A stretch of 64,000 bases of DNA from Xanthostigma xanthostigma (taxonomy: Eukaryota; Arthropoda; Insecta; Raphidioptera; Raphidiidae): assembly GCA_963575645.1 (NCBI GenBank), contig OY754464.1, positions 43,700,192 through 43,764,191 of the forward strand, given 5' to 3'. Under the pieces are notes generated by a model. That model did not search any database. It was not told the origin of the DNA and was given only the letters and a program-made list of their open reading frames with translations. A program made the position numbers and the translations under genes. Below are positions 41,062 to 51,978 of the stretch, piece by piece (position 1 is the first letter of the stretch; each line of letters starts with the position of its first letter).

Positions 41062-44000
41062 TTGTCCTCTCCTGTAAATACGTCTATTCGATTGACTTCT
41101 CCCGTCCCGAATTATTCCTATAATTCCCCAAGTCAATCAAGTAGCTCTACGATCCCTCTAGTTTATCTCTACTTTCAACATATTCGAGCTTCGGCACTGC
41201 TTGATACCGGTTCTACCAAGAACTACATCAATTCCGAACTTGCTAATTATTTGTCATCGTTAAAAATAGGTACGATCACAAATTCGATTTCTTATGCCCA
41301 AGTAGCCAACAGTTCTATCGCGAGATCTAATTTCACGTTAACAGTAGTTATTACTATTAGTAAATTTACCTGGAAGATTGATTTCCTAGTTCTCGACGCT
41401 CTGTCGTATCCCGTCATAATAGGTTATGATTCTTTATGCAAAATGGGTGCGAACGTTAATTGTACCGAGAATAATCTTTCTTTCAAATTCGATTCCTCTC
41501 ACGTCATTCCCTTTGTACCGTTACCCGCTTCGTCCAAAACCTTCTCCCTGGATCACGTTACCAGTATAGATTCAAATGCGGCCAACTTTAGTAGTTTGCT
41601 TGCTGAATTTCCAGAAGTTCTTACCGAAGAACTAGGTCAAGCTAAAAATTACAAATATTCAATTCATTTGTCTGACGATATTCCAGTCCGAAAGGCCCCG
41701 TATCCACTTTCCCCACCTCAAGCTAAAATAATGAGGGAACATATTAGTGATCTTTTGAATAAAGGCGTTATTTCACCTAGTAAATCCCCTTACGCTTCAC
41801 CGGCTTTTCTTGTCAAGAAATCAAGTGGAGGTTATAGACTTTGTATTGATTATCGCCAGTTAAACAAAAAGGTTGTCATGGATAGTTTTCCTGTTCCGTC
41901 GATTGAGCATATTTTCCAGTGCTTAAAAAACGCCAAAGTTTTCACCACGTTGGATCTAAACAGCGCCTTTTACCAAGTTGAATTATCTGACAAATCAAAG
42001 AGTCTAACGTCGTTCGTCACTCCTGAAGGCCAGTGGAAATTTCATAAGGCTCCGTTCGGGCTATCTATTTCACCTAGTGCTCTAAACCGTCTGATGTTTG
42101 ACATTTTTGCCGATTTAAGATACAAGTTTGTGATTGTATTTTTCGACGACTTATTAATATACAGTCCCGATATGGAATCTCATATGGTACACGTTCGAGA
42201 AACGTTAAGACGTCTAAAAGAAGCTAATCTTACCGTTAATCCGGATAAAATAAAATTCGCCCAAAGCGAACTCAACTTCCTGGGTCATCGTGTCTCAAGC
42301 AACGGTCTTTCCATGGATCCCGACAAAGTAGAAGCGATAAAGAATTTGCCAATTCCGAAGAATTTGAAACAGCTTCAAACGTTTATTGGAATGGTTGGTT
42401 ATTACGCTAAGTTTATCCCCGAATACGCTCAGATAATGTCGCCACTCAATGATCTACGGAAGAAAAATGTCAAATATAATTTAACGGAAACGCATATTCA
42501 GTCTTTTCGCAAACTTCGTGAAGCTCTGTCAAGTTCACCAGTTCTACGTTTTCCCGATTTTCAACGCGAATTCATTCTGCAAACCGACGCCAGTCAAAAT
42601 CATGTTGGTTGTGTTCTTTTACAATCCTTTGAAGATGGTCTACACCCGATCCAGTACGCAAGCCGACGTTTGACATCCGCCGAGAAGAAATACAGTACGT
42701 ACGAACAAGAAGCTTTAGCATGTATTTGGGCTATGGAAAAAATGAAATCTTACCTCTCGCATCAAACTTTTATTCTTCAGACAGATAGTTCCTGTCTCAA
42801 ATGGTTAATTCAGCACCCCCGCAACTTAGGTCGTGTAGGTAGGTGGTTACTTCGCATCAGTCGTTTCAGTTTCAAAGTCGAACATATTCGCGGTAAAGTA
42901 AATTGTACTGCCGATTGTTTATCCCGTTTGGTAGCTGAATCCGAAACTTCTGACAAAAATGCAATACAATCAAATTTTCTCAATCCCATTACGGAAATTA
43001 AAAATCCGTTTACCGAACTTAATATCCTGCAAGATCAAGATCCTGAGTTAAACCGCCTTAAAAGTCAAATTAATCAAGGTTTACCTCAGAAAAATTTCGC
43101 TATCCACAAGAATTTCCTGGTTCGACTCGTAGGCCGCAACCGTCGTCGACGTATTGTTGTTCCGTCCGCCTCCAAGAAAGAAATATTGGAACAGTTTCAT
43201 AATTCACAAATCGCCAGTCATCCCGGAGTCACGAAGACGTATCGTTCAATATCACGAAGATTTTGGTGGCCGCGCATGTTTGTTGAGGTTCGTCAATTTA
43301 TTAAAGATTGTATGCTCTGTGCAACGCATAAATCAGATCAACATCCTGATAAAGTAGTTATGTCGTCTAATCCTCCACAATCTGTGTGGGACAAAATTTA
43401 CATTGACCTCATGGGACCGCTTGTCAAATCACATTCCGGGAATAAATATGTTCTTCTAATTCTGGATAGTTACAGCAAGTGGTTAATAACTTACGCGATT
43501 CCTGATTCCAGTTCCACGTCGATAATAAAATGTCTGCATCAAGTCTTTACCACGTATGGTCCACCAACTAAAATAGTTTCCGATAACGCGACTTCGTTTA
43601 CGTCAAACAAGTTTAATGAATTCTGTACTTCCTGGGGTTCACGTGTCATTCACAGTTCGCCTTATCATCCTTCGTCCAATGCTGTAGAAAGAGTAATACG
43701 AAACGTTAGAGCTGCTCTGTCAATTTTACTTCAACAAAAGTTTGACGATCATCTCAGTTGGGACTTGTTATTAAATCACATAACCTTCGCCAATAATTCT
43801 TCATATCATGAAAGTATTAAAAATTTACCTTGTAAGATATTTTTGTCAAGAGAAATCAAATTTCCACTCGATTTACAATGGAATTTGTCATCTGTGTGGG
43901 AACAAGACGCTTTGCCTTCCGAAAATCAAGTTCGCCTAGCTCTGTCAAAATCACATGATCTACAAGCGAAATATTTCAATAAAAACCGTTCGTTGCAGTC

Positions 44001-44214
44001 GAAGTTTCAAGTCGGCGATTTTGTTGTACAAAGGTTACATTATAACAAAATGAAACCGAATTTTCACCTCAAGCTTTGTCCTCGTTACAGTAATCCCCGT
44101 GTAATTTTAGAATTTACGAGTCCTGTTAGCTGCATCCTTCAAGATCCATCCTCCAAAAAGATGTTTAAATCTCATATTGAACATCTGAAGAAAATTCCGT
44201 CTGTTAACAATTGA
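41062..44214 (+). CDS. pol: pol of the young Ty3/Gypsy element (protease, RT, RNase H, integrase)
   Basis: About 1050 aa from the first possible start shown here; the true pol start is not defined by the sequence alone, because many elements of this class express pol by fusion to gag. Domains in order: aspartic protease (ALLDTGSTKNYI), reverse transcriptase (LVKKSSGGYRLCIDYRQLNK, TTLDLNSAFYQVEL, VIVFFDDLLIYSPD), RNase H (ILQTDASQNHVGCVLL, KYSTYEQEALACIWAMEK), integrase zinc-binding region (HPGVTKTYRSISRRFWWPRM, CMLCATHK) and integrase core (YIDLMGPLVKS, IVSDNATSFTS, HPSSNAVERVIRN). All core motifs are present. The order RNase H before integrase is diagnostic of Ty3/Gypsy rather than Ty1/Copia. 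Confidence 0.93.
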   Translation: MSSPVNTSIRLTSPVPNYSYNSPSQSSSSTIPLVYLYFQHIRASALLDTGSTKNYINSELANYLSSLKIGTITNSISYAQVANSSIARSNFTLTVVITISKFTWKIDFLVLDALSYPVIIGYDSLCKMGANVNCTENNLSFKFDSSHVIPFVPLPASSKTFSLDHVTSIDSNAANFSSLLAEFPEVLTEELGQAKNYKYSIHLSDDIPVRKAPYPLSPPQAKIMREHISDLLNKGVISPSKSPYASPAFLVKKSSGGYRLCIDYRQLNKKVVMDSFPVPSIEHIFQCLKNAKVFTTLDLNSAFYQVELSDKSKSLTSFVTPEGQWKFHKAPFGLSISPSALNRLMFDIFADLRYKFVIVFFDDLLIYSPDMESHMVHVRETLRRLKEANLTVNPDKIKFAQSELNFLGHRVSSNGLSMDPDKVEAIKNLPIPKNLKQLQTFIGMVGYYAKFIPEYAQIMSPLNDLRKKNVKYNLTETHIQSFRKLREALSSSPVLRFPDFQREFILQTDASQNHVGCVLLQSFEDGLHPIQYASRRLTSAEKKYSTYEQEALACIWAMEKMKSYLSHQTFILQTDSSCLKWLIQHPRNLGRVGRWLLRISRFSFKVEHIRGKVNCTADCLSRLVAESETSDKNAIQSNFLNPITEIKNPFTELNILQDQDPELNRLKSQINQGLPQKNFAIHKNFLVRLVGRNRRRRIVVPSASKKEILEQFHNSQIASHPGVTKTYRSISRRFWWPRMFVEVRQFIKDCMLCATHKSDQHPDKVVMSSNPPQSVWDKIYIDLMGPLVKSHSGNKYVLLILDSYSKWLITYAIPDSSSTSIIKCLHQVFTTYGPPTKIVSDNATSFTSNKFNEFCTSWGSRVIHSSPYHPSSNAVERVIRNVRAALSILLQQKFDDHLSWDLLLNHITFANNSSYHESIKNLPCKIFLSREIKFPLDLQWNLSSVWEQDALPSENQVRLALSKSHDLQAKYFNKNRSLQSKFQVGDFVVQRLHYNKMKPNFHLKLCPRYSNPRVILEFTSPVSCILQDPSSKKMFKSHIEHLKKIPSVNN

Positions 44215-44740
44215 AAAATTCACCCGAGGTCATTGCCCTCTAGTTTAATTTCAAGTTCAATGTCAGACAGCTGACATCTGTCAAACGTCAAGTGTTGTTA
44301 GGTTAGGTTATTACTAACAATAAAAGTTTAAGTTATTTTTCGTACCTGAGTTATGCTTTATTTTCCTAAATAAAGAATTCTCCCTGTGTTATTTCGTTAT
44401 TCTCGTCCTTTGTTTTAGATTATAAGCTTGTCCTTGTTTACATTCCGGCGCTTTCCTAAGGCCCAATTTCGTCTAACGTCTACGCTGTCTCCTTCAGCCA
44501 GTCAGGTTACGACCCCATAATTTCCGTATTATCGGTGGTTGTTTCATCTCGTTAGATCAATTTAGATTAGTTAAATTTAATTAGAGCTTATTTATGAAGA
44601 GCACACTTCAACTGCCATAGTATGGGATATGGTAGATTGTCAAGTGATTGTTGACTTAGTTACAACAAAGATAAATTCATTGTTGTGAATTTCTTGTTGT
44701 ATGTACAGTTAGTAGTATATCGGAGTACCTCCTAATCACT

Positions 44741-44754
44741 AAAGAGGGGGAGCC
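44741..44754 (+). promoter_or_regulatory. Polypurine tract
   Basis: aaagagggggagcc lies immediately before the 3' LTR, the expected place for the plus-strand primer in LTR elements. Confidence 0.8.
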
Positions 44755-45738
44755 TGTCACGTGGTGCCATAGCACCGCGACAATTTTTTAATATTAGCAT
44801 AAAAATTATTATAATAAAATAAATAAATAAGGAAATCAAATCACTAAATTCGCGGATATTTGCATGCGCGGTACGATTTGGATCGCGTGGCTTGGACATA
44901 TAAACATAAGTGTGTCTATCGTGTGATCCAGTCGTCTGACTCTAAATACGCGGTATCTGTGATTTTCAAAAGTGAAAAAGTGACAAACAATAGTTGTTAG
45001 GTTTGAAATAATTAAAATCAATATTGATTAGTTACGGAAAAATAACAAACATTAAGTTGTTTTCCGCGATTCGGTGTGGTGGCATGAAAAGGACGCTCAT
45101 GGAATAAACCACAGAATCATCTTCAAGCTTCTTCTCCAAACCGAATTTAGACTTCATGGTACTACCATGAAGTGCCTAAATACCCGTAGTCACTCACGAA
45201 TTATGTAAAGTATTCCTAGAATAAGTATTGTTCAAGTGTAAGTAAGTACTCTTCAGAAAAAGGTATGACGCTCACGCCTAGTTTTCTTTTCCTCTTTCAC
45301 GTTTTATTATTTTTTTTTTTTAATTTAAGCAACCTTATTAAATGTACTTCCCTAGATAATTAAGTGATCACCTCGTCAGGGTTCTACCCCCAGTTTCTAA
45401 TTGTCAATCATGATCAAATGATATTGTTAATATTAAGAATGTACTTGTAAATCAGATTTCTTTGTACCTTGTCACCGACACGTTTTTTGAAGTGATTATG
45501 AAATATAATTGTTATCGACCCACTGCATATTCTTTTCTTTGTTACATTTCTGCACAAGTTTCTCAGAACAGTAGAAGAAGTGGAGCTGTACCCTCTCTGA
45601 TCACTATGGGCCCAAAATAACACCGGTATAGCCCAAACAATCCACCGTTTTGAGAAATCTGTCCGTCTTTTTTCTTTTATTTATTCACAGGTGGGAATGG
45701 ACCTACGTTACCAGAAATCCTTCCACTGCCGTGCTATA
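44755..45738 (+). repeat. 3' LTR of the young Ty3/Gypsy element
   Basis: 984 bp, same termini and, by eye, same sequence as the 5' LTR. It is followed by the second copy of the atat target duplication and then resumed R-array sequence. Confidence 0.93.
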
Positions 45739-46258
45739 ATATCATAATTATATAAAAAACAACATTAAATGGTAGGTATATCTTTCTCCGAACATATCTC
45801 TGTTGCGTATGCGCCGAATTTCCCCAAAATAAAATACAAAACTTTCTTGTAAAACAGATAGAACAATAAGCCGTTATGAAAATAATACCATTATTATATA
45901 TAAAAAACTATGTTATAATATATCTCCTGCGCATGCACCGTCTTTCTTTAGAAAACTTTTACAAAACGTTCTTGTAAAATGAAATGATAAACCATTATGA
46001 AGAGTATACTATTATAATATAAAAAAACGTTATAGCACATAATATCTCTTTTGCACATGCGCCGATTATCCCTAAAAAAATTTACAAAAATTTCTAGTAA
46101 AAATAGATAGAATAATATACCGTTATAAAAACTATAATATTATTATATAAAACAACATTATAAGAGATATACTCTTTTGCGCATGCGCCGATGTTCCCCA
46201 AAAAAACAATAGACCACTTCATATTTGCATATCAAACATCCTCCCAAAATTTTTGAAC
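45739..46258 (-). repeat. R-array, minus strand, right of the LTR element
   Basis: Cores in inverted orientation lie near 45808, 45931, 46053 and 46179 (spacing about 122-126). The array ends with the inverted lead-in atagaccacttcatatttgc and catatcaaacatcctcccaa. Confidence 0.85.
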
Positions 46259-46561
46259 AAATGAAATCTTTTTATTTTTAACCGACTTCAACAAAAAGGA
46301 GGAGGTTCTATGTTCGTCTGTATATTTTTTTTTTATGTATGTTCACCGATTTCTCCGTCAATTATGGACCGATTTTCAAATTTGTTTTTTTATTCAAAAG
46401 AGTGCACCTCAGAGGTGGTCCCATCGGAACCAAGTCAGGATCTGATGGTGGAATCCGGAGAAATCGAGGGAAACTCTCAAATTTCTAAGAAACGCATAAT
46501 GTTTTTTATGTTTGTTCACCGATTTTTAGTGTTAGATTAACACTAAAAAGAGAAAAATAAG
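46259..46561 (+). repeat. Repeat module with accgacttcaacaaaaagga start
   Basis: Contains accgacttcaacaaaaagga, atttctccgtcaattatgga, tcccatcggaaccaagtcag and tgttagattaacactaaaaa. Closely matching copies at 59056-59320 and 61351-61615. Similar ggaggaggttct phrases are widespread in insect repeats. Non-coding. Confidence 0.75.
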
Positions 46562-46756
46562 ATATTTTTAACAAAAAAATTGAACCGACTTCACACTAAA
46601 AAGTAACAAATAATTGCGTATTGAAATGTTTTGGAGTCGGTGTAGTTCTCGGAATAGATTTCATTTTGGCTAACACCGACTCCAAAACATTTCAATACGC
46701 AATTATTTTTTACTTTTTAGTTTGAAGTCGGTTCAATTTTTTTGTTAAAAATATTT
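46562..46756. mobile_element. Foldback MITE, copy 1
   Basis: Nested inverted arms: outer tttttaacaaaaaaattgaa with its complement, and inner cactaaaaagtaa...ggagtcggtgt with its complement. The loop at 46644-46672 reads agttctcggaatagatttca. Copies 2 and 3 (59323-59526, 61618-61821) have the same arms and flanks but the loop in the opposite orientation. Confidence 0.85.
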
Positions 46757-47257
46757 TATATTATTTTAAATAATAAAATTATCGACCAATTTTATTTTAA
46801 GATAGAACATCCGCAAACTTTAAATTGCCATGTTAAACCGTGCAACAATCAAATTGAATTTATTTCTATATAAATATGTATAAAATGAATTTATTTCTAT
46901 ATAAATATGTATAAAATGAATTTATTTCTATATAGATCTGTATAAAAAAACTGTTTGGGCAAATTCTATTATACGAAATCTATGTAAAATGTTCTCTTCT
47001 TTCGTTTAAGACTGGTTTCAAACCGATCTGATTTAAATTGAGCGAGAAATAAGCAAAAAACTTTTTTTTTCTTAATTTTCTCCCCTCTGGGACCAAAATT
47101 AAAAATCGAACGACGTTAGGATTTAAGTTACCCGGAGACGAATCGAACAATAAAAAGTTTTTTAAAATCGGTTAAGGCGTTTGGGCTGTACGCTGGACAC
47201 AAAAAGCGTGACACAGATTCACAGACAAAGCGAGTACATATAGGCGCTTCCAGCTAA
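46757..47257 (+). repeat. R-head module with a 31-bp triplication
   Basis: A 31-bp unit (gaatttatttctatataaat plus atgtataaaat) occurs three times at about 46856-46945, followed by the R-head block (tgtttgggcaaattctatta, gacgttaggatttaagttac, gtacatataggcgcttcc). It is interrupted at 47257 by the Harbinger derivative; gcctaaaaatggg at 47831 continues the module. Confidence 0.75.
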
Positions 47258-47429
47258 GGGTAAGGACAAAAAGAAAGCGGATTAGCTGCTCGCTAGTTAT
47301 CGACGCCGAAAATTAGTATACTTATTAAACGTGGACGCACAGAGACAAAACTAGCTGGAGCTTGTCGGCGCGTGTAGCAAGCTGCTTGCATTTTACCGGA
47401 ATGAATATTTAATTATAAACGAGCCGGCA

Positions 47430-47550
47430 ATGGATACAGAAGCATTAATTTCTGCAGTTTTTTAACAAATCCCTGTATGGGACAAACGTGAAAAAAATCA
47501 CAGTAACAGAAATATTGTTGAGACGTGTTGGAAAAAGATTGCCGAGGAAG
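47430..47550 (+). pseudogene. MADF (Myb/SANT-like) domain exon remnant of Harbinger
   Basis: From atg at 47430: MDTEALISAVF, a TAA at 47463-47465 where the family usually has a charged residue, then QIPVWDKREKNHSNRNIVET and CWKKIAEE. This is the N-terminal two thirds of a MADF domain. The segment ends at gaa|gtgagc, a good splice-donor match, so it is probably a first coding exon. MADF proteins accompany Harbinger transposases and help DNA binding and nuclear import. Confidence 0.7.
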
Positions 47551-47559
47551 TGAGCATTC

Positions 47560-47675
47560 AAGATATTCTCCAAATTGTGTTCTCTTTTGATTGATAGGAT
47601 GAATACCTATTTTCTGTCTTCTCAATCTTAAAACGGATTGTTTAATAAAATTTCTTCATCGGATGAAGAAGACAT
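47560..47675 (-). pseudogene. Harbinger transposase (HARBI1-like) N-terminal exon remnant
   Basis: The minus strand starts MSSSSDEEILLNN and after a frame change reads RLRRQKIGIHPINQKRTQFGEY, the N-terminal signature of Harbinger transposases (R-rich, HPIN, FGEY). The DDE core is missing. Its orientation opposite to the MADF exon matches the two-gene plan of Harbinger. Confidence 0.65.
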
Positions 47676-47815
47676 TTTTGCACCACTTTCAACTAGGTAC
47701 TAAAATAATAACTGCGAAAACAGTAGCAGGCTTCGCCTTCTTTCTGGGCGCTAAACTGCCTACACCGGCGCCGAAAACCAGCGAGCAGGTAACCCGCTTT
47801 CTTTCTGTCCTTACC

Positions 47816-47949
47816 AAAGCTTGGGTCACGCCTAAAAATGGGCGTATATGTCTCTGACAAGTTTACTGTTCTATGTACAAGACAGAGAATATTGGAAAGG
47901 TGTGATTGCCAAAGTCCTGTAAAAGGATATGGCACTTTGGATGGATGGA
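47816..47949. other. Interval between Harbinger derivative and R-array
   Basis: Begins with a few bases resembling the outer end of R-head (cgcctaaaaatggg) and then has unrecognised sequence. No frame. Confidence 0.4.
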
Positions 47950-48610
47950 TACTTTTCATAACGGTTTATTATTCTATCTACTGTTGCAGGAGTTTTGTAA
48001 ATTTTTTGAGGAAAATCTGCACATGCGGAAAAGGGATTTATGTTATCGTTTTTTTTATATAATAATGGTGTACTTTTTATCATAATTTATTATTCCATTT
48101 TACAAGAAAGTTTTTTGGGGGAAAGTCAGTGCATGCGCAGAAGAAATATATAAAGTTGTTTTTATATAATAATGGTATACTTTTCATAACGGTTTGTTAT
48201 TATTCTATCAGTTTTTACAAGAAAGTTATGAATTTTTATTTTAAACTTATCATTTCGGAAATATTTTGAAAATAAAAAATCTGTTGTTCTTTTTTCTGAA
48301 GATGTCAGTTAGGTAGTTGACAAGCATTCTTTGTTTAATTTTTACATGACATGATAACATATTATTATATTATTATATAGAAAAGTGAGAACCATGAAAT
48401 TTTTAAAATGATATTTTGCTTTCTGTGTTTCAATATTGTCAACTATTATTTTTTTCTCTAATTAAGTTAATTAAATTATATTATTAATCTCCGAGTGTCG
48501 TTAAAAATACATATACACCTATTTTCAAACATAACACTGGGGTATATTACGTAAAATTTCGCGCCTTGTAATTCTTGAATTACTTGCGCATACTCCCAAT
48601 TTTATAGTGG
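47950..48610 (+). repeat. R-array end and R-tail copy
   Basis: Array cores near 48018 and 48127, then tctgaagatgtcagttaggt, acatgacatgataacatat, tgtcgttaaaaatacatata and gcgccttgtaattcttgaat. It ends at about 48605, like other R-tail copies. Confidence 0.8.
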
Positions 48611-48671
48611 TTTTGCATATTAAGTTCAATAATATTAGTTCTGTCGACGGAATATACTGTTTAGAATTACA

Positions 48672-48816
48672 TCAATTTTTCCGGGGGGTTCCCCTTCCGG
48701 AAAAATTCAAGTCGTGTTTCTCAATTATCAAACTACAACTTTAGGTAAAAAATGTAATTTTGGGAGCAGAACACGGCTTGAATTTTACCGGAAGGGGGAC
48801 CCCCCGGAAAAATTGA
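48672..48816. repeat. Foldback element, 46-bp arms
   Basis: caatttttccggggggttcc...aagtcgtgtt (48672-48718) pairs with aacacggcttgaattttacc...ccggaaaaattg (48770-48816). The loop is about 52 bp. Small non-coding MITE or hairpin. Confidence 0.8.
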
Positions 48817-49697
48817 GGCTGTGTTTCTCAAATCTGTAGGCGGTCACAAAATGTCTAGAAAACAGTAATTTGGAAATAACGTGAGAACGGCTAGTTTTAT
48901 AGGACAAAAAAGTGTGTTGTCAATCTGAAAGCCTATATTAAAATTCAAACAATATTACGCATATAAATAACATGTTCTTTATAGATTTTTATACTGAACT
49001 ATGGAACCAACGTGAACGTTTTGCTAAAACATTTTACAATTAGCCCCCTTCTCCTCTACCTACACTGAATTTCAAAAACTTTTAAATAAGTTTCATAAAT
49101 AATATTAACCTCGATTTTTAACAGCAACCAATATTTAACCCTTATGACTCTCTTACGAAAAATCACAATCCAATTAAAACATAGTCGAAGAAAATAAATG
49201 ATTTAAAAACATTTTTATGCGTAAACGGGCAAGGATTACATATTCTGACGTGCGATATTTTAAACGGAAGCAATAACAAGAATGCGAAGATTTCATTAGC
49301 AGCTGCTTAAAAATATTGTGGTACACGTGTATCTGCAATAAGCTGTTTTATAAATAAATAATATACTCATCTCTCTTGACGTTATGTTATGTTTATTATT
49401 TTCAAAAATGTTTATGAAATCCATATTTCTATATTATAATAAAAGTTTTATGACATCTTTTTTTACGAATCTTTAAGAACAAAAAACTATTATAAAAAGA
49501 AATCGCATTTAAACAGTTGGAAAATAGTTAGCTATTGAGAAGTGGCTGCCAAATTCAATATTATTCTTTAATTCAAAATCTGTTTTAATTTATATTAATA
49601 CTATTACTATTTTAAAACATTTTTCACTATTCTTCAAATCTTTAACTGTGTCCTGCAGCAACTACTCAGACAAAGTTTCGAAGAATGCCTAAAAGTG
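48817..49697. other. AT-rich interval, nothing recognised
   Basis: No credible frames or repeats; several long A/T runs. Confidence 0.5.
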
Positions 49698-49709
49698 ATT
49701 ACAATTATT

Positions 49710-49919
49710 ATATTTTTCAAATAAATAAAATTGTCGACCAATTTTTCTCAGACCAATATATTGACAATAAATAAAAAATAACAAATCAATACAACACAAG
49801 ATGACGTCATCTTGTGTTGTATTGATTTGTTATTTTTTATTTTTGTCAATATATTGGTCTGAGAAAAATTGGTCGACAATTTTATTTATTTGAAGAGTTC
49901 TATTCAGACGTTAATCAAA
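49710..49919. mobile_element. PLE-end palindrome with 12-bp target duplication
   Basis: 49717-49894 is a near-perfect 178-bp palindrome with almost no loop, centred at 49805/49806 on gatgacgtcatc. Each half matches the termini of the PLE at 55407-58648 (ttcaaataaataaaattgtc, gaccaatttttctcaga). The direct repeat gattacaattat at 49698-49709 and 49920-49931 looks like the target duplication. It is interpretable as two PLE terminal units joined head to head without the body. Confidence 0.75.
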
Positions 49920-49931
49920 GATTACAATTAT

Positions 49932-50689
49932 AATATTATGTAAATAAGTAATATTTTTAAAAGTAAAAAGGTAGTAAGCGATATGATTTTTCACGTAAAA
50001 AGAATGTACAATTTACGTATAATTCTTGTCAAATCATTAAAAAAATTTGAGAACATTTGTTCATCAAATTTACACAAATAATTTTGACATAATGCCAGTG
50101 ATATTAAAAATTCGTTACCTAGCGGCAGTATTTCTCGCAGATCTTCAATATAAACTGAAATTTGAATCATGTAGAGAACATTTTTTATTTTAAATTCAAT
50201 GACATTTGACATGCTCACTTTTATTGTCTAATTATAACCGTTCGGAAATAAAATGTGAAAACACGGCGGCTGATCCTCATACAGGATCAAAACGTTCAAG
50301 TTAGAAACTTGAAATTTGAATTAAGAAGAAATAATTTATACAAATTCAACTTCTAAGGGAGGTTTTCAAGACCCCGACTCCACTAAGCGAATTTGTAGAG
50401 GGGGACTCAGACTACACGAAAGAGAGCATTTCTGCCACCAAGTGCTCTTCGACCATTTCTGTCACCGTTCTTTAACTATAAGGAATTCAACAATGTAATC
50501 TTTATTTAAAATAGCGGAAAAGAAAGAAAGGAGGCAAAAATAGTCTTTTGACGTGATAACGTCTTATAAATTGATGAATCACCAATCTTATAAATTGATA
50601 AAACACCGACTGCATGCACGAAAAAGTGTAACGTAACGTTCCTAACGCGTAACGTTCCGCCTGACCCTGTGCGTGCTTTTTGCTAATTT
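49932..50689. other. Interval without recognised gene
   Basis: A hairpin-like gatcctcatacaggatc lies near 50274 with an aaaacgtt after it, faintly like the PLE-end motif. The rest is featureless. Confidence 0.45.
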
Positions 50690-51345
50690 CTCGCTCAATT
50701 TAAATCAGATCGGTTTGAAACCAGTCTTAAACGAAAGAGGAGAACATTTCGTATAACAATATATTTTGCCTAAACAGTTTTTTTATACAAATTTATATAG
50801 AAAAATAGCTGTATAAATGCAATGTTGTCTAATGCATGACGCGACGCGGTCGGTCGTCTTTGTTTGCCGTACATGGAAATTAGAAAATAACGTATGTCTT
50901 GTCTTAACATGAAAACGGCTGCATTTCTAATGTTTAATTCAATTTTTTGACATTAGTATTTTGTGAAATGCAACGCCTTCTAAGTTAACTATTGGAATAA
51001 CTAATTATTATTAGAACATAATACTTTGACAGTTGCAAACGTCACTTTTGACATTTCTTATCATTCCGACACCAAGGATAAGCGGATTGAAACCAAATTT
51101 TGGGAGGATGTTTGATATGCAAATATGAAGTGGCCTATTGTTTTTGGGGAACATCGGCGCATGCGTAAAAGAATATATCTCTTATAATGATGTTTTATAT
51201 AATAATAATATGGTTTTAAAAACGGTTTTTACTCTATCTATTTTTACTAGAAATTTTTGTAAATTTTTTGGGGAAAATCGGCGCATGCGCAAAAGAGATA
51301 CATGCCATAGTTGTTTTTTATATAATAATAGTATACTTTTTATAG
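50690..51345 (+). repeat. R-head fragment (minus) followed by R-array (plus)
   Basis: 50690-50800 is an inverted R-head fragment (ctaatttctcgctcaattta...acgaaagaggagaac). After about 140 bp come caacgccttctaagttaact, the array lead-in, and cores near 51164 and 51291. This is the uninterrupted copy that shows the empty site for the 25132 insertion. Confidence 0.8.
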
Positions 51346-51969
51346 TGTTTTATTATTCTACTTAATAAAATTCACCTATATTTGAAGCGAAAGATGCAAT
51401 ATCATAGATTCGAATTATTATAATTATTATATAAATTTAGGTTATGTATTACGGAATACGTTATCACGTAAAACTATCGTCCGTAAACCGACTTTACAGA
51501 CAATCAATTTTTTTTTCCGAAACTGCTTGATCCAGAATCGTGAAATTTGGCTTGAGTATTTTTTGTTAAAATCTAAGACGTCGATGTTCTTCAAATTATC
51601 TATAATCGTATCCCAAGGGTCAAAAACAGAGTTGGGAACCTTCATAGAGTATTTAAGCTAAAACGTGTTACTCGTAAGAAATACTCTTTATAGAAAATGA
51701 AGAAATACATATTTGACGGTCTTTTGAACAAATTACTCTAACGATGAGATTTATATTATAAAATTTGAATAGGTCAAAGTTGTATTTTAGTTTAATGACA
51801 TAATGTAAAAAATGTAACTACACCAATTTTAAATTACAAATAAATATTTTATAAAACATAATTTACTGTTCAATTTAGCTAAATAATGAGATTATACACT
51901 AAATTCTTTGCCGTGTAACAAACCATGTAGATCATTGTCTATGATATAGGTACGGTTTTAGGTACCTAC
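51346..51969. other. Interval without recognised gene
   Basis: The phrase tttgaagcgaaagatgcaat (51379 onward) appears inverted near 63570-63596, 12 kb away. No frame could be supported. Confidence 0.45.
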
Positions 51970-51978
51970 ACGAATCTA

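Larger units (their letters stand above)
39028..45738 (+). mobile_element. Ty3/Gypsy LTR retrotransposon, structurally whole and young
   Basis: The element has 984-bp LTRs (39028-40011 and 44755-45738), a primer-binding site, gag, pol and a purine tract, total 6711 bp. Both LTRs begin tgtcacgtggtgccatagca and end gccgtgctata, and I found no difference between them by eye, so the insertion is recent. It is flanked by atat on both sides (39024-39027 and 45739-45742). Related R-array units show the empty site. No envelope frame is present. Sequence type is Ty3/Gypsy, clade not determined. It looks whole; activity is not claimed. Confidence 0.93.
47258..47815. mobile_element. Harbinger deletion derivative carrying first exons of both Harbinger genes
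   Basis: The left end ggtaaggacaaaaagaaagc and the right end (inverted) ggtaaggacagaaagaaagc begin about 60-bp inverted ends, with further pairing at ctgctcgct and cgccg. A candidate 3-bp duplication (taa/aaa) is consistent with Harbinger but not exact. Inside, a MADF-type exon runs rightward (47430-47550) and a transposase N-terminal exon runs leftward (47675 to about 47560). Everything between these exons in a complete element is missing. Confidence 0.7.
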
